From Pseudoroseicyclus aestuarii (lineage in GTDB: Bacteria; Pseudomonadota; Alphaproteobacteria; Rhodobacterales; Rhodobacteraceae), in contig NZ_QJTE01000001.1 of assembly GCF_003217255.1 (NCBI RefSeq), positions 372,001 through 436,000 on the forward strand: a stretch of DNA of 64,000 bases, written 5' to 3'. Shown one piece after another: positions 50,588 through 61,949 of this stretch. The notes under the pieces are model-generated. The model saw nothing but the letters and a program-made list of their open reading frames with translations. It searched no databases and was not told where the DNA came from. Within the stretch, counting starts at the first letter, position 1, and each line of letters opens with the position of its first letter. The translations under genes and the position numbers were made by a program.

Positions 50588-51114
50588 CCGCCCGCATCGC
50601 GATCATCGCGATGCTGCTCGCCGCGCTCGCGGTGGGGGCGGGGATCTACTACACGCAGGTCTACGCCTTCTACGAGCGGCTGGAGGCCGAGCAGATCGGC
50701 CCCGTCGCCCTGCTGCCGGTCGAGGGCGAGGTGGGCGTGCCGGTCGAGGTGAGCGGGATCGAGGCGATCGACAGCCCCTCCTCGCCGATCCGGTTCCGCG
50801 CCTGCATGGAGGTCGCCGACCCCGATGCCCTGGCGGGTGCCGCGCTGACAGCCGAGGAGGCCGCGCCGCTGACCGCCCCCGGCTGGTTCGACTGCTATGA
50901 TGCCGAGATGATCGGCGATGCGCTGGAGGCGGGGCAGGCGCAGGCCTATCTCTGGCGCGGCAATGCGCCCTACGGGATCGACCGCGTTCTCGCCGTCTTC
51001 CCCGATGGCCGCGCCTATGGCTGGACGCAGCTCAATGCCTGCGGCCGCACCGTCTTCGACGGCGATCCCGCCCCCGCGGGCTGCCCGCCGCCGCCCCCCG
51101 AATACGCCGGCTGA
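50584..51114 (+). CDS. Membrane-anchored protein between glyQ and glyS (DUF6446-like)
   Basis: 176 residues. One N-terminal membrane helix ([20 protein letters not shown]) is probably an uncleaved anchor, so the remainder faces the periplasm. It contains four cysteines ([33 protein letters not shown]) that could form two disulfides, and [20 protein letters not shown] near the end. I recall this family as DUF6446, found in Rhodobacterales at this position, but cannot verify it here. It overlaps glyQ by four bases (ATGA) and so is translated with it. Function unknown; a role in glycyl-tRNA synthesis is unlikely given its location. Confidence 0.75.
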   Translation: MTARIAIIAMLLAALAVGAGIYYTQVYAFYERLEAEQIGPVALLPVEGEVGVPVEVSGIEAIDSPSSPIRFRACMEVADPDALAGAALTAEEAAPLTAPGWFDCYDAEMIGDALEAGQAQAYLWRGNAPYGIDRVLAVFPDGRAYGWTQLNACGRTVFDGDPAPAGCPPPPPEYAG

Positions 51115-51141
51115 TCCGGCCCAGATGACCACGGAGCCGAC

Positions 51142-53274
51142 ATGCCCGACCTGCTGATCGAACTGCTGTCCGAGGAAATCCCCGCCCGGATGCAGCGCCG
51201 CGCCGCCGAGGACCTCAAGTCCCTCGTGACCAATGGTCTCGTGGAGGCCGGGCTGACCTATGCCGGCGCCGCCGCTTTCTCGACCCCGCGCCGCCTCGCG
51301 CTGTCGGTCGAGGGGCTGACCGCCTCCAGCCCCGACACCCGCGAAGAGCGCAAGGGCCCGCGCGTCGGCGCCCCCGACAAGGCGGTCGAGGGCTTCGCCC
51401 GCGGCGCCGGGGTCGAGGTCTCGGCCCTTGAAAAGCGCGATGCCGGCAAGGGCGAGGTCTACTTCGCCGTGATTGCGCATAAGGGCCGCCCCGCCGACGC
51501 CATCGTGGCCGAAGTGCTGGAGCGGGCGATCCGCGATTTCCCATGGCCCAAGTCGATGCGCTGGGGCACCGGCGATCTGCGCTGGGTGCGGCCCCTGCAC
51601 GGCATCCTCTGCATCCTGACGGACGAGGCCGGGCCGCGGATCGTCCCGATGGAGATCGGCGGGCTGGCCGCCGGCGCCGGCACCATCGGCCACCGCTTCA
51701 TGGGCAACGAGGCATTCTCCGTCTCCTCCTTCGAGGATTACGAGGCGAAGCTGAAGCGCGCCCATGTGATCCTGCGCCCCGAGGAGCGGGCCGAGACGAT
51801 CCAGCACGACGCGCAGACCCGCGCCTTCGCGCAAGGGTTGGAGCTGGTCGAGGACAGGGGCCTGCTGGACGAGGTCTCGGGCCTCGTCGAATGGCCCGTG
51901 GTGCTGATGGGCGAGATCGGGGAAGAGTTCCTGCACCTGCCGCCCGAGGTCCTGCAGACCTCGATGAAGGAGCATCAGAAGTTCTTCTCGGTGAAGGACC
52001 GGCAGGGCCGGATCAGCCGCTTCGTTACCGTCGCCAATATCGACACGCCGGATGACGGCGCGACGATCCTTGCCGGGAACGGGCGCGTTCTGGCCGCGCG
52101 GCTCGCCGATGCGCGCTTCTTCTGGGACAACGACCTGCGCAAGGTGAAGGCCGGCGGCATGGAGGCGCTGGGCGAGGGGCTGGAGGCCGTGACCTTCCAG
52201 AGCCAGCTTGGCAGCCAGGCCGACCGCGTCGGGCGCATCGCCGCGCTGGCGCGCAGCATCGCGCCGCAGGTCGGCGCCGAGGCGGATGAGGCCGAGCAGG
52301 CCGCGCGGATCGCCAAGGTCGATCTGCGCAGCGAGATGGTCGGCGAATTCCCCGAGCTTCAGGGCCTGATGGGCCGCTACTACGCCGCCGAGGCCGGCCT
52401 GCCCGCCGCCGTGGCGCAGGCCGCCGAAGAGCATTATCGCCCGCTCGGCCCCTCGGACGCCGTGCCCGAGGCCCCGGTCTCCATCGCCGTGGCGCTGGCC
52501 GACAAGCTCGATACCCTGGCCGGCTTCTGGGCGATCGATGAAAAGCCGACGGGCTCGAAGGATCCCTTCGCCCTGCGCCGCGCCGCGCTGGGGGTGATCC
52601 GCCTCGTGCTGGCCAACGGGCTGCGGCTGCCGCTGCTGCCGCATCTGGCCTACACCGGCCTGAGGGCGACGGAAGAGGGCGAGGTCGCGGCCGCGCATGA
52701 CGCCGTGGTCGAGGCGCAGCAGGGCACTCAGGCGCAGCCCGATGCCGCCGCCGATCTGCTGGGCTTCTTCCACGACCGCCTCAAGGTGCACCTGAAGGGC
52801 GAGGGGCTGCGGCACGACGTGATCGATGCCGCCGCCGCGATGCCCGGATCGGACGACCTGTGGCTTCTGGTGGCCCGCGCGCAGGCGCTGGCGGGGGTGC
52901 TGAAGACCGATGACGGCGAGAACCTGCTGCAGGGCTTCCGCCGCGCCAACAACATCCTGACCCAGGCCGAGACGCAGGACGGCGTGGAGTACGCCTTCGG
53001 CGCCGACCGCAAGTTCATCGAGGACCCGGCGGAGACGGTGCTCTTCGACGCGCTCGATGCCGCCCAGCCGAAGATCGACGAGGCCATGGGGCGCGAGGAT
53101 TTCGCCGGTGCCATGGCCGCCATGGCCGGCCTGCGCGGGCCCATCGACGGCTTCTTCGAGGCGGTGCAGGTGAATTCCGAGAACCAGATCCTGCGGCGCA
53201 ACCGTCTGAACCTGCTCTCGCGCATCCGCACGCTCTGCCTCTCGGTTGCGGATCTGACGCGACTGGAGGGCTGA
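51142..53274 (+). CDS. glyS: Glycyl-tRNA synthetase beta subunit
   Basis: 710 residues, normal length. PDLLIELLSEEIPARMQRRA is the GlyS N-terminal signature; KSMRWGTGDLRWVRPLHGIL, VLQTSMKEHQKFF and DKLDTLAGFWAIDEKPTGSKDPF follow in order. The C-terminal domain recognises the tRNA anticodon. GlyS completes the alpha2beta2 synthetase with GlyQ. The start ATG has GGAG upstream, 27 bases after the small membrane protein. Confidence 0.98.
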   Translation: MPDLLIELLSEEIPARMQRRAAEDLKSLVTNGLVEAGLTYAGAAAFSTPRRLALSVEGLTASSPDTREERKGPRVGAPDKAVEGFARGAGVEVSALEKRDAGKGEVYFAVIAHKGRPADAIVAEVLERAIRDFPWPKSMRWGTGDLRWVRPLHGILCILTDEAGPRIVPMEIGGLAAGAGTIGHRFMGNEAFSVSSFEDYEAKLKRAHVILRPEERAETIQHDAQTRAFAQGLELVEDRGLLDEVSGLVEWPVVLMGEIGEEFLHLPPEVLQTSMKEHQKFFSVKDRQGRISRFVTVANIDTPDDGATILAGNGRVLAARLADARFFWDNDLRKVKAGGMEALGEGLEAVTFQSQLGSQADRVGRIAALARSIAPQVGAEADEAEQAARIAKVDLRSEMVGEFPELQGLMGRYYAAEAGLPAAVAQAAEEHYRPLGPSDAVPEAPVSIAVALADKLDTLAGFWAIDEKPTGSKDPFALRRAALGVIRLVLANGLRLPLLPHLAYTGLRATEEGEVAAAHDAVVEAQQGTQAQPDAAADLLGFFHDRLKVHLKGEGLRHDVIDAAAAMPGSDDLWLLVARAQALAGVLKTDDGENLLQGFRRANNILTQAETQDGVEYAFGADRKFIEDPAETVLFDALDAAQPKIDEAMGREDFAGAMAAMAGLRGPIDGFFEAVQVNSENQILRRNRLNLLSRIRTLCLSVADLTRLEG

Positions 53275-53328
53275 GGCTTGTTACGCGGGGCGCGGCGGCG
53301 CTAGGCTTCGCGCCGGGGGGACGAGACA

Positions 53329-55857
53329 ATGCAGCAGATCACGGTCCAGCCCTTGACGCGCGTCACCGAGACCGCCGCGATGACGGCGGCGCAGCATGGC
53401 GGGCGGGCAAAATGCCTGCAGCGGCTGGTGCGTCTGGGCCTGCCGGTGCCGCCGACCGTGGCGCTGTCCTTCGGCGCCGTCTCGGGGATCGCGCGCGGGC
53501 GGATGCCCGATATGGCGCAGATGCTCGAGGCCTTCGGTCCCGACCCGCTGCTCTCGGTGCGCCCCTCGAGCCAGGAGGCTGACTGGGGCGGTCCCGGCGC
53601 GATCCTCAACATCGGCATGAACGATGCCCGCCACGCCGCCCTCTCCGGGCGGCTGGGCGAGGCGGCGGCGACGCAGCTCTACCTGCGCTTCGTGCGGGCC
53701 TATGCGGTGCATGTCGCGCGGCTGGACCCCGATGTCTTCGACATGCCGGCCGAGCCGACGGCTGAGGCTCTGGCCGAGCGGCTGCGCGCCTACGAGGAAG
53801 AGGCGGAGGAGCCCTTTCCGCAGGATATCGCGGTGCAGCTCTCCGGGGTCCTGCGCTCCATGGCGCGGGCCTGGGAGGGGACGAGCGCGCGCCTGCTGCG
53901 CGAGGCGAAGGGGGCGCCGGCAGATGCCGGCCTCGGCCTCGTGGTGCAGGAGATGGCGCTGGGGCTGGGGCCGGAGGAAAGCGGATCGGGGCTGATCCAG
54001 TTCGTCGACGGCGCGACCGGCGCGCCGCGCGTGACGGGCCGCTACCGCAGCCAGAGCCAGGGCCGCGCCGCCCTGTCCGGCGCCGGCGCCATCGAGATGA
54101 CGGGCGAGGGCGGCTTCGAGGGGCTTTGCCCCGAGGCCTTCGCCGCGCTGCTGGAGCATGGCGCCCTGTGCCGCGAGCGCCTGCGCGAGGAGATGCAGAT
54201 CGAGTTCACGGTGCAGGCGGGCCGGCTGCGCGTGCTGGACGCGGTGCGCGTTCAGCGCAGCGCGCGGGCGGCGGTCAACATCGCCGTGGCGCTGGCCGAG
54301 GACGGGGTGATCGCGCGCCGCGACGCGGTCATGCGCATCGCCCCGCAGGCGCTGGGCGAGCTTCTGCACCGGCAGGTCGATCCCGCCGCCGCCCGCCAGA
54401 GCATCGTTCGCGGCATCGCCGCCTCGCCCGGCGCGGCGAGCGGGCGGATCGTGCTCTCTGCCTCCGAGGCGCAGGCCGCGGCGGCGCGCGGGGAGCCCTG
54501 CATCCTCGTGCGGCGCGAGACGACGCCCGAGGATATCCGCGGCATGCATGCCGCCCAGGCGGTGCTTACGGTGCGCGGCGGGATCACCAGCCATGCCGCG
54601 GTGATCGGCCGCGGGCTGGGGCTGCCCTGCGTGGTGGGCGCCAGCGAGCTGGTGGTCGACCGCAAGGCGCGCTGCGTCATCGCCCCCGGCGGCCGCCGCT
54701 TCGCCGAGGGCGAGGTTATCACCCTCGACGGCACCGCCGGTGAGGTTCTGGCCGGCCAGCCGGCGCTGCTGGAGCCGGCGCTGGACGGCGCCTTTCGCAC
54801 GCTGCTCGACTGGGCCGACGATTTTCGCGACATCGGCGTGCGCGCCAATGCCGATACCCCCGCCGATGCCCGCATCGCCCGCACCTTCGCCGCCGAGGGG
54901 ATCGGGCTGTGCCGGACCGAGCACATGTTCTTCGAGGAGGCGCGCATCGGCCTGATGCGCGAGATGATCTTCGCCGAGGAGCCGGCGGACCGGCGCGCCG
55001 TGCTGGACCGTCTGCTGCCGCTGCAGCGCGCGGATTTCACGGCGCTTTTCGAGATCATGGAAGGCCAGCCCGTCTGCATCCGCCTCTTCGATCCGCCGCT
55101 GCACGAGTTCCTGCCCTCGGGGCGGGCGGGGATGCGCGAGCTGGCAGAGGGTCTCGCCCTGCCGCTCGCGGATGTCGAGGCGCGGATCGAGGCGCTGACC
55201 GAATACAACCCGATGCTGGGGATGCGCGGGGTGCGGCTGGGGCTGACGGTTCCCGAGATCTACGAGATGCAGGCCCGCGCGATCTTCGAGGCGACGGTCG
55301 AAGCCTCGGGCAGCGGGGCGCCGGTGGTGCCGGAGGTGATGATCCCGCTGGTCTCGGCGATGAAGGAGGTGGAGCTGGTCAAGGGCCGGATCGACGCCGT
55401 CGCGGCGCAGGTGCGGGCCGCCACTGGCAGCACCTTCGACTACCGTCTGGGCGTCATGGTCGAGACGCCCCGCGCCGCCCTGCGCGCCGAGGAGATCGCC
55501 CAGCACGCCAGCTTCCTCTCCTTCGGGACCAATGACCTGACGCAGATGACCTACGGCCTCAGCCGCGACGACGCGGGCCGCTTCATGTCGGCCTATGTCC
55601 AGCTGGGCGTCTACGAGGAGGACCCCTTCCTGACGCTGGACCTGGAAGGCGTGGGCGAGCTCTTGCGCATCGGCTCCGAGAGGGGCCGGGCCGGGCGCGA
55701 GGGCATCACGCTGGCGCTTTGCGGCGAGCATGGCGGCAGCCGCAAGGCGATCGATTTCTGCCGCGGGCAGCGCTTTGACTATGTCTCCTGCTCGCCCTTC
55801 CGCGTGCCCCTGGCGCGGCTCTCGGCGGCGCAGCTGGCGCTCGAGGGGCGGGACTAG
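53329..55857 (+). CDS. PEP-utilising enzyme, pyruvate phosphate dikinase-like with diverged ATP domain
   Basis: 842 residues. The phosphohistidine domain is intact (GGITSHAAVIGRGLGLPCVVG), and so is the C-terminal PEP/pyruvate barrel (IGLCRTEHMFFEEARI, LSFGTNDLTQMTYGLSRDD, and LALCGEHGG with the catalytic Cys). The N-terminal ATP-grasp part is shortened and altered: where PPDK has SVRSGARxSMPGMMDT this protein reads SVRPSSQEADWGGPGAILNI, and GGKGANLAEM is replaced by GGRAKCLQRL. So true PPDK activity (pyruvate + ATP + Pi to PEP) is doubtful. It lies 54 bases after glyS, where Rhodobacterales often carry ppdK. A recent loss would show stop codons; none are seen. Confidence 0.8.
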   Translation: MQQITVQPLTRVTETAAMTAAQHGGRAKCLQRLVRLGLPVPPTVALSFGAVSGIARGRMPDMAQMLEAFGPDPLLSVRPSSQEADWGGPGAILNIGMNDARHAALSGRLGEAAATQLYLRFVRAYAVHVARLDPDVFDMPAEPTAEALAERLRAYEEEAEEPFPQDIAVQLSGVLRSMARAWEGTSARLLREAKGAPADAGLGLVVQEMALGLGPEESGSGLIQFVDGATGAPRVTGRYRSQSQGRAALSGAGAIEMTGEGGFEGLCPEAFAALLEHGALCRERLREEMQIEFTVQAGRLRVLDAVRVQRSARAAVNIAVALAEDGVIARRDAVMRIAPQALGELLHRQVDPAAARQSIVRGIAASPGAASGRIVLSASEAQAAAARGEPCILVRRETTPEDIRGMHAAQAVLTVRGGITSHAAVIGRGLGLPCVVGASELVVDRKARCVIAPGGRRFAEGEVITLDGTAGEVLAGQPALLEPALDGAFRTLLDWADDFRDIGVRANADTPADARIARTFAAEGIGLCRTEHMFFEEARIGLMREMIFAEEPADRRAVLDRLLPLQRADFTALFEIMEGQPVCIRLFDPPLHEFLPSGRAGMRELAEGLALPLADVEARIEALTEYNPMLGMRGVRLGLTVPEIYEMQARAIFEATVEASGSGAPVVPEVMIPLVSAMKEVELVKGRIDAVAAQVRAATGSTFDYRLGVMVETPRAALRAEEIAQHASFLSFGTNDLTQMTYGLSRDDAGRFMSAYVQLGVYEEDPFLTLDLEGVGELLRIGSERGRAGREGITLALCGEHGGSRKAIDFCRGQRFDYVSCSPFRVPLARLSAAQLALEGRD

Positions 55858-55871
55858 CCTTGGCGGCAGGA

Positions 55872-55925
55872 CCGGGGGCTTCGCGCCCCCGGACCCCCGC
55901 GGGATATTTGCAAAGAGAAGAGAGG
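55872..55925 (+). repeat. Dispersed GC-hairpin/ATATTT intergenic element, copy B
   Basis: CCGGGGGC pairs with GCCCCCGG (55872-55892, loop TTCGC). It is followed by ACCCCCGCGGGATATTTGCA and AAGAGAAGAG. It begins 15 bases after the PPDK-like gene in the same direction, as a terminator would. Confidence 0.78.
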
Positions 55926-55991
55926 GGGGCGCGGCGCTGCTGGATTTCGGGCCGCCGCGCGGCTATCGGGGCGCGACGCCAAGGAGCTGCC

Positions 55992-56810
55992 ATGACAGAT
56001 CATCCCGACCGGCTGACGCTGCGCGATCACATCGTCGAGGCCGATATCGGCGCCTTCGAGGAGGAGCGGGGGCGGCTGCAGCGGCTGCGCTTCGAGGTCG
56101 AGGTGGCGCTGGCGGCGAGCCAGGGGGCCGGCGACGATGTCGACGGCATCCTCAGCTACGACGTGCTGACGGGCGCCATCGCCGCAGCGCTGGCGGCGGA
56201 GCGGCGGGCGCTGCTGGAGGTGCTGGCCGAGGATATCGCGGCGCGCATCCTTTCCGCCCCGCAGGCGGCGCGGGTTTTCGTGCGGGTCGAGAAGCTGGAC
56301 CGTGCCTCTGGCGCGCTGGGGGTGGCGATCACGCGCAGTGGCGGTGCCTCTGCGCCGGCCCGCGCGGCAGAGGAGCCGGGCGGCAGGCTGGTGTTGCTGT
56401 CGCAGGCCGCGGCCGAGGCGGCGGATCTGCCGCAGGCGGGCGCCGCGGTGCTGCTGGCCGAGGCGCGCCGCGCACCGCGCGCCCAGGATCCCGAGGCGCA
56501 GCGGCGGATCGATCTTCTGGCGCTGGACCAGGCGGCATGGCTGCTGGCCGCGCGCCTGGGCGGGATGGCGGTGGCCGCCACCCGCACCGAGCTGGAGCAT
56601 GGGCTGCGTCAGGGCGGGCCGGTGGTCTGGGCCCCGTCGCGACTGGTGCTGTCGCAGCCCGAGGCGCCGCAGCGGGTGGAGGCCCCGCGGCTGGCCGCCT
56701 GGCTCGCCGAGGCGATGGGGCTGCAGGAGATCCTCGCGCTGGGTTGCGCGCCGCCCGAGACACGGCTGCCGGTGCGCAGCCTGCCGCTGGATGCGGCGGG
56801 CGCGCCGTGA
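55992..56810 (+). CDS. folB: Dihydroneopterin aldolase with long C-terminal extension
   Basis: 272 residues. Residues 1-120 are FolB: DRLTLRDHIVEADIGAFEEE, the RFEVEVALAA strand and the GILSYDVLTGAI loop with the active-site Tyr region, then LLEVLAEDIAARIL. FolB cleaves dihydroneopterin to the hydroxymethylpterin used by FolK and FolP. Residues 120-272 have no recognised domain (RLVLLSQAAAEAADLPQAGA and RLVLSQPEAPQRVEAPRLAA); usual FolB is about 120 residues. AAGGAG (55981-55986) sets the start. It overlaps folP by four bases (GTGA). Confidence 0.85.
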   Translation: MTDHPDRLTLRDHIVEADIGAFEEERGRLQRLRFEVEVALAASQGAGDDVDGILSYDVLTGAIAAALAAERRALLEVLAEDIAARILSAPQAARVFVRVEKLDRASGALGVAITRSGGASAPARAAEEPGGRLVLLSQAAAEAADLPQAGAAVLLAEARRAPRAQDPEAQRRIDLLALDQAAWLLAARLGGMAVAATRTELEHGLRQGGPVVWAPSRLVLSQPEAPQRVEAPRLAAWLAEAMGLQEILALGCAPPETRLPVRSLPLDAAGAP

Positions 56811-57807
56811 GGCCGCGTCCGATTGCCGGGCCCGAGGGTCCGGGCCTGCCGCTGGCCGGCAGCCGCAGCCTGCGGTTCAGCGAGATCTGGCAGGGCGGCG
56901 CGCGGCTGCCCGCCGGGGCGCTGGAGCCGGGCGTTCTGGCGCGGCTGACGGAGGAGCGTCCCGCGCTTTGCAGGCTGAGCCTCGATCGCCCGCGCCTCAT
57001 GGGCATTCTCAACGTCACGCCCGACAGCTTTTCGGACGGGGGCGATCACCTCGCGCCCGAGGAGGCCGTGGCGCGGGCGCGGGCCATGGTGGCGGCGGGG
57101 GCGGATATCCTCGATATCGGCGGCGAGAGCACGCGGCCCGGCGCCGCCGAGGTGCCCGCCGCGGAAGAGGCGCGGCGCGTGGTTCCCGTGGTCGCCGCCC
57201 TGCGCGCGGGTGGCATCGCGACCCCGATCAGCATCGACACCCGCAAGGCCGCCGTCGCCCGCGCCACGCTGGCCGAGGGGGCGGACATGATCAACGATGT
57301 CGCCGCCCTCGGCTTCGATCCCGACCTCGCGGGCGTGGTGGCCGAGGCCGGGGTGCCGGTCTGCCTGATGCATCACCGCGGCACACCCGAAACCATGCAG
57401 GCGCAGGCGGATTACGCGGATGTCACCGCCGAGGTCGCGGACTGGCTGGAGGCGCGGATCGAGGCGGCCACCGCCCAGGGCATCGACCGGGCGAATATCG
57501 TGATCGACCCCGGCATCGGCTTTGGTAAGACGCTGCAACATAACGTGTCTGTGCTGCGGGGCCTTGCCCTTTATCATGGCCTCGGCCAGGCGCTGCTCGT
57601 CGGCGCCTCGCGCAAGCGCTTCATCGGCACCCTTGGCGGCGCCGAGGCGGCGAAGGACCGGATGCCCGGCTCTGTCGCCGTCGCGCTTTGGGCGGCGCAG
57701 CAGGGGGCGCAGATCCTGCGCGTGCACGACGTGGCAGAAACCAGACAGGCGCTCAGCCTGCAGCAGGCAATCATGGGCGAGCAGGCCCGGGACGAAGGGA
57801 CAAGGCA

Positions 57808-57811
<4 letters not shown>
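56807..57811 (+). CDS. folP: Dihydropteroate synthase
   Basis: 334 residues from GTG 56807, which overlaps the folB stop. An N-terminal extension of about 65 residues precedes [20 protein letters not shown] (pterin site). [37 protein letters not shown] and [12 protein letters not shown] follow, which are all the FolP motifs for pterin-diphosphate and p-aminobenzoate. It joins these two substrates to make dihydropteroate. Its stop overlaps glmM by four bases, so folB-folP-glmM is one translational unit. Confidence 0.97.
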
Positions 57812-59151
<1,340 letters not shown>

Positions 59152-59182
59152 GGCGGCGGCCCTGCGGTCCGGGCCCCGGAGC

Positions 59183-59425
59183 CTATTGCGGCCTGCGCCC
59201 GGACAGTGGCGGCAGGCTGACGCGGTGTTCAGGCCGGGCCTGCGCGACCTCTCCGAGGTGCCGCAGGGTCTCGAGCAGCCGCTCTTCGCCGCTGCCCGTC
59301 AGGATGCCGACCTCGGGCAGGTAGCGGCTGATGCGCACGCCCACCGCCTCGATCCGGGCGCGCGCCTCTTCGGGGCGCGACAGCGCGGTCTGCGTCAGGA
59401 CGATGGTCATGCTGATTTCGGCCAT
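59183..59425 (-). CDS. Small protein resembling a subtilase propeptide (inhibitor I9-like)
   Basis: 80 residues from ATG 59425, with GGGGGAG upstream. ISMTIVLTQTALSRPEEARA and VRISRYLPEVGILTGSGEERLLETLRHLG fit the ferredoxin-like I9 fold (strand, helix, strand, strand, helix, strand). It ends with the extended HRVSLPPLSG tail that in propeptides enters the protease cleft. Similar small proteins beside S8 genes are often misannotated as ketohydroxyglutarate aldolase. It lies 60 bases after the subtilase gene on the same strand. A trans-acting inhibitor or folding chaperone for that protease is the best inference. Confidence 0.7.
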   Translation of the reverse strand: MAEISMTIVLTQTALSRPEEARARIEAVGVRISRYLPEVGILTGSGEERLLETLRHLGEVAQARPEHRVSLPPLSGRRPQ

Positions 59426-59485
59426 GAGGCTCCCCCGGGGTCCGGCATACATGTAGGACTGCCCCGGCCGGGCGGCCAGTCGCCC

Positions 59486-60703
59486 TTAGGACAGGGGCGG
59501 GCGCGGCGCCTGCGCGAGGCCGGCGCCGACGTCGCGCGCCGGCAGCGGCAGGGGCAGTGCGCTCGAGGTGAGCATGTGCCACAGGGCGCGGCCCCTGAGG
59601 GCCGGATCGCTGGCAGCCCAGAGCGCGGCGAGGCCCGCGACATGCGGGCAGGCCATGCTGGTGCCGCGCAGCTTCTTGTAAAGCTCGGGCCGCGGCACGC
59701 AGGAGAAGACGCCGACGCCGGGCGCGGCGATGTCGACCTCACCGCCGCCAGCGGTGATGCCACCGCAGGAGAACTCCGCCACCGCCAGCGCCTGGTCCAG
59801 CGCCGCCACCGCCATGATCGAGGGCGAATCCGCCGGCGCGCCCACCGGTGCGATCAGCCCGAAACTGCGCGAGCTTTCATTGCCCGCCGCCGCGACAATC
59901 AGGCTGCCCGCCTCGAGCGCGAGGGCGCCGAGCCGTTCGTAGGCGAGGGAGTAGCTTTCGCCGGGGCGGGTGCTGCGGCCCAGCGACATGGAGATGACGG
60001 CGCAGCCCTCCTCGATCCCCCAGAGCATCCCGGCGAGGATATCGCCCTCCTGTCCCGCGCCGCTGTCGTTCAGCACCTTGCCGACGAACAGCTCGGCCTC
60101 GGGCGCCACGCCGTAGCGGGGCACACCCTCGCGCGCGGGGCGCCCGGCGGCGGTGCCGGCGCAATGGGTGCCGTGGCCCTGCCTGTCCTGAACGCCCTCA
60201 CCCTCAACGAAGCTGCGGGCAGTGATCTGGCGGCCCTGCCAATCGGGGTGGCCCGCGTCGATGCCTGTATCGAGAACGCAGAGCCGGACGCCCGCGCCCG
60301 TGGCCTGTGACAGCGCGGCGCCCGTCGCGGCGAGGCCCCAGGTCAACTCCGCGGTATCGGCGAAGGCGGGGGCGGTGTCCTGCGCGAACATCCAGAACTC
60401 GGGCCGGATCTCGGCCACGGCCTCGTCGTTCAGCAGGCGGTCGCGCAGGGCGGCTGTTTCCTGCGCGGCCTCCGGCAGGCCGGGCAGGATGGCGATGCCG
60501 GTCTCGGCCAGCCGCACGGCGCGGGACCGGGCGCGCATCGCCGGCAGATCGGCCTCGGAGGCGCTGTAGCGGGCTAGGCCGCTGCCGGCGGCATCCGTCA
60601 GGCAGCGCTCCTGCCGGCCAGTGTCCACGCCCGGCTTGAAGGTGACGATCAGCCCGCCGGTGGGTTCGGGCCGCAGGGCATCGAGGATCACATCGTCGGG
60701 CAT
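59486..60703 (-). CDS. S8 family serine peptidase (subtilisin-like)
   Basis: 405 residues. The triad is D145 (VLDTGID), H177 (GHGTHCAGT) and S349 (GTSMACPHVAG), with N275 (AAAGNES) for the oxyanion hole, so it is predicted active. Residues 1-115 are an N-terminal region with a propeptide-like pattern (GGLIVTFKPGVD, AVAEIRPEFWMFAQD). No signal peptide or membrane helix is seen, so it is either intracellular or exported in an unusual way. It is followed on the same strand by a small I9-like gene. Compare intracellular subtilases and the peptidases of ribosomal-peptide clusters, though no precursor or modification genes adjoin. Confidence 0.9.
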   Translation of the reverse strand: MPDDVILDALRPEPTGGLIVTFKPGVDTGRQERCLTDAAGSGLARYSASEADLPAMRARSRAVRLAETGIAILPGLPEAAQETAALRDRLLNDEAVAEIRPEFWMFAQDTAPAFADTAELTWGLAATGAALSQATGAGVRLCVLDTGIDAGHPDWQGRQITARSFVEGEGVQDRQGHGTHCAGTAAGRPAREGVPRYGVAPEAELFVGKVLNDSGAGQEGDILAGMLWGIEEGCAVISMSLGRSTRPGESYSLAYERLGALALEAGSLIVAAAGNESSRSFGLIAPVGAPADSPSIMAVAALDQALAVAEFSCGGITAGGGEVDIAAPGVGVFSCVPRPELYKKLRGTSMACPHVAGLAALWAASDPALRGRALWHMLTSSALPLPLPARDVGAGLAQAPRPPLS

Positions 60704-60735
60704 CGCGCACTCCGCATCGCTTTACACGCTACGGT

Positions 60736-60770
60736 AGCGAAAAAGCCCGCCCTGTCGACAGGGCGGGCTT
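60736..60770 (-). terminator. Rho-independent terminator of ilvC
   Basis: The perfect 28-base palindrome at 60743-60770 (arm AAGCCCGCCCTGTC) is followed on the minus strand by TTTTTCGC. It begins 20 bases after the ilvC stop. Confidence 0.93.
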
Positions 60771-60789
60771 CACGTCACGCGCTCAGGCG

Positions 60790-61935
<1,146 letters not shown>

Positions 61936-61949
61936 TTACTGATGCACTC

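Noticed and set aside
50488-55731. Very long minus-strand frames opposite glyS and the PPDK-like gene
   Set aside because: They are antisense shadows created by codon-position GC bias. The + strand genes have full family motifs.
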